The translations under genes were made by a program, and so were the position numbers. Below are positions 6,304 to 6,710 of a stretch of 6,710 nucleotides of DNA, piece by piece. Every line of letters begins with the position of its first letter. Position 1 is the first letter of the stretch. Below the pieces are notes generated by a model. It was not told the DNA's origin. It searched no databases and was given only the letters and a program-made list of their open reading frames with translations. This stretch comes from Lentimicrobiaceae bacterium. Lineage in GTDB: Bacteria; Bacteroidota; Bacteroidia; Bacteroidales; SKPS01. The stretch is taken from contig SKPS01000107.1 in assembly GCA_007119395.1 (NCBI GenBank), forward strand, positions 1 through 6,710. The letters are read 5' to 3'.

Positions 6304-6710
6304 ATGCGTGTGATAGAAGGAGATATCCCCGGCTTGTTGATTTTTGAGCCTGTTGTGCATAAGGATTTGCGTGGCTCTTTCATTGAAACGTACAATGACC
6401 GGGCGTTGTCGTCACTTGGCTTTACGGAGAAGTTTGTGCAAGACAACCAGTCGGTTTCCCATAAAGGGGTGATACGGGCCTTGCATTTTCAGAACCCTCC
6501 CATGGCACAGGGGAAGTTGGTGAGGGTTGCCCATGGGTCTGTGTATGATGTGGCTGTGGATATAAGAAAGGGTTCCCCTTGGTATGGTCAACACCAGCGG
6601 ATATTGCTCTCTGCTGCCAATGGTCTGATCTTCTGGTTGCCGCCCGGATTTGCCCACGGCTTCGTTGCCTTGGAGGATGACACAATATTTCAATACAAGT
6701 GCACCCAATA
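6304..6710 (+). CDS. rfbC: dTDP-4-dehydrorhamnose 3,5-epimerase (partial, 3' end beyond window)
   Basis: The first 135 residues of an RmlC/RfbC epimerase, about three quarters of the usual 180-185 aa; the frame is still open at base 6710. The enzyme epimerises C3 and C5 of dTDP-4-dehydro-6-deoxyglucose in dTDP-L-rhamnose synthesis, which feeds O-antigen and other surface polysaccharides. Cupin-fold motifs in order are D21-x-R23-G-x-F26-E28, Q45-D-N48-S50, RALHFQ with catalytic H61, PPMAQGKLVRV with K71, DVAVDIRKGSP (82-92), LPPGFAHGF with H118, and Y131-KCT with catalytic-site Y131. The usual RGLH reads R58-A59-L60-H61, an Ala for Gly change. The catalytic Asp that pairs with the His lies in the missing part. 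In Bacteroidota rfbC often sits with rfbA, rfbB and rfbD, which should be sought to the right. It could also be one of the related sugar epimerases that share the fold. Confidence 0.93.
   Translation, partial: MRVIEGDIPGLLIFEPVVHKDLRGSFIETYNDRALSSLGFTEKFVQDNQSVSHKGVIRALHFQNPPMAQGKLVRVAHGSVYDVAVDIRKGSPWYGQHQRILLSAANGLIFWLPPGFAHGFVALEDDTIFQYKCTQ

Overview
The window looks like ordinary chromosomal DNA of a Bacteroidota (Bacteroidetes) member. Three things support this. A TAnnTTTG-type -7 promoter box lies upstream of the dihydrolipoyl dehydrogenase gene. A POTRA-less Omp85-like barrel and a PAP2 phosphatase with an SSH motif are forms familiar from that phylum. Shine-Dalgarno sequences are weak or absent before most genes. 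The genus cannot be told from the sequence. No rRNA, tRNA, CRISPR array, insertion sequence or phage gene is visible.

Layout, left to right. Positions 1-51 hold the last 16 codons of an unidentified gene whose stop overlaps (ATGA) the start of a membrane PAP2-family phosphatase (48-614, +). This meets, tail to tail with a 26-nt overlap, a three-gene minus-strand group. In transcription order that group is: a secreted zinc phospholipase C/S1-P1-nuclease-fold hydrolase (start near 3103 or 3145, stop at 1751), a secreted ankyrin-repeat protein (1709 to 1074) and a small Nim/PNPOx-like flavoprotein (1053 to 589). The gaps are 41 and 20 nt, so it is probably an operon. A divergent spacer of about 225-270 bp then separates it from a plus-strand Omp85/surface-antigen outer-membrane barrel (3370-4740). 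A 128-bp spacer with the best promoter candidate leads to lpdA (4869-6260, complete, all catalytic residues present). After 43 nt comes rfbC/rmlC (from 6304, dTDP-4-dehydrorhamnose 3,5-epimerase), which runs off the right edge.

How they fit together. Most of the genes concern the cell envelope: a lipid phosphatase, an exported lipase- or nuclease-like enzyme, an exported ankyrin protein, an outer-membrane barrel and a deoxysugar enzyme for surface polysaccharide. lpdA is central metabolism and stands without its E1/E2 partners. The part most worth a second look is the exported hydrolase plus exported ankyrin pair. Its gene order resembles an effector and a cognate binding or immunity partner, but this is inference; nothing in the window proves a new system.
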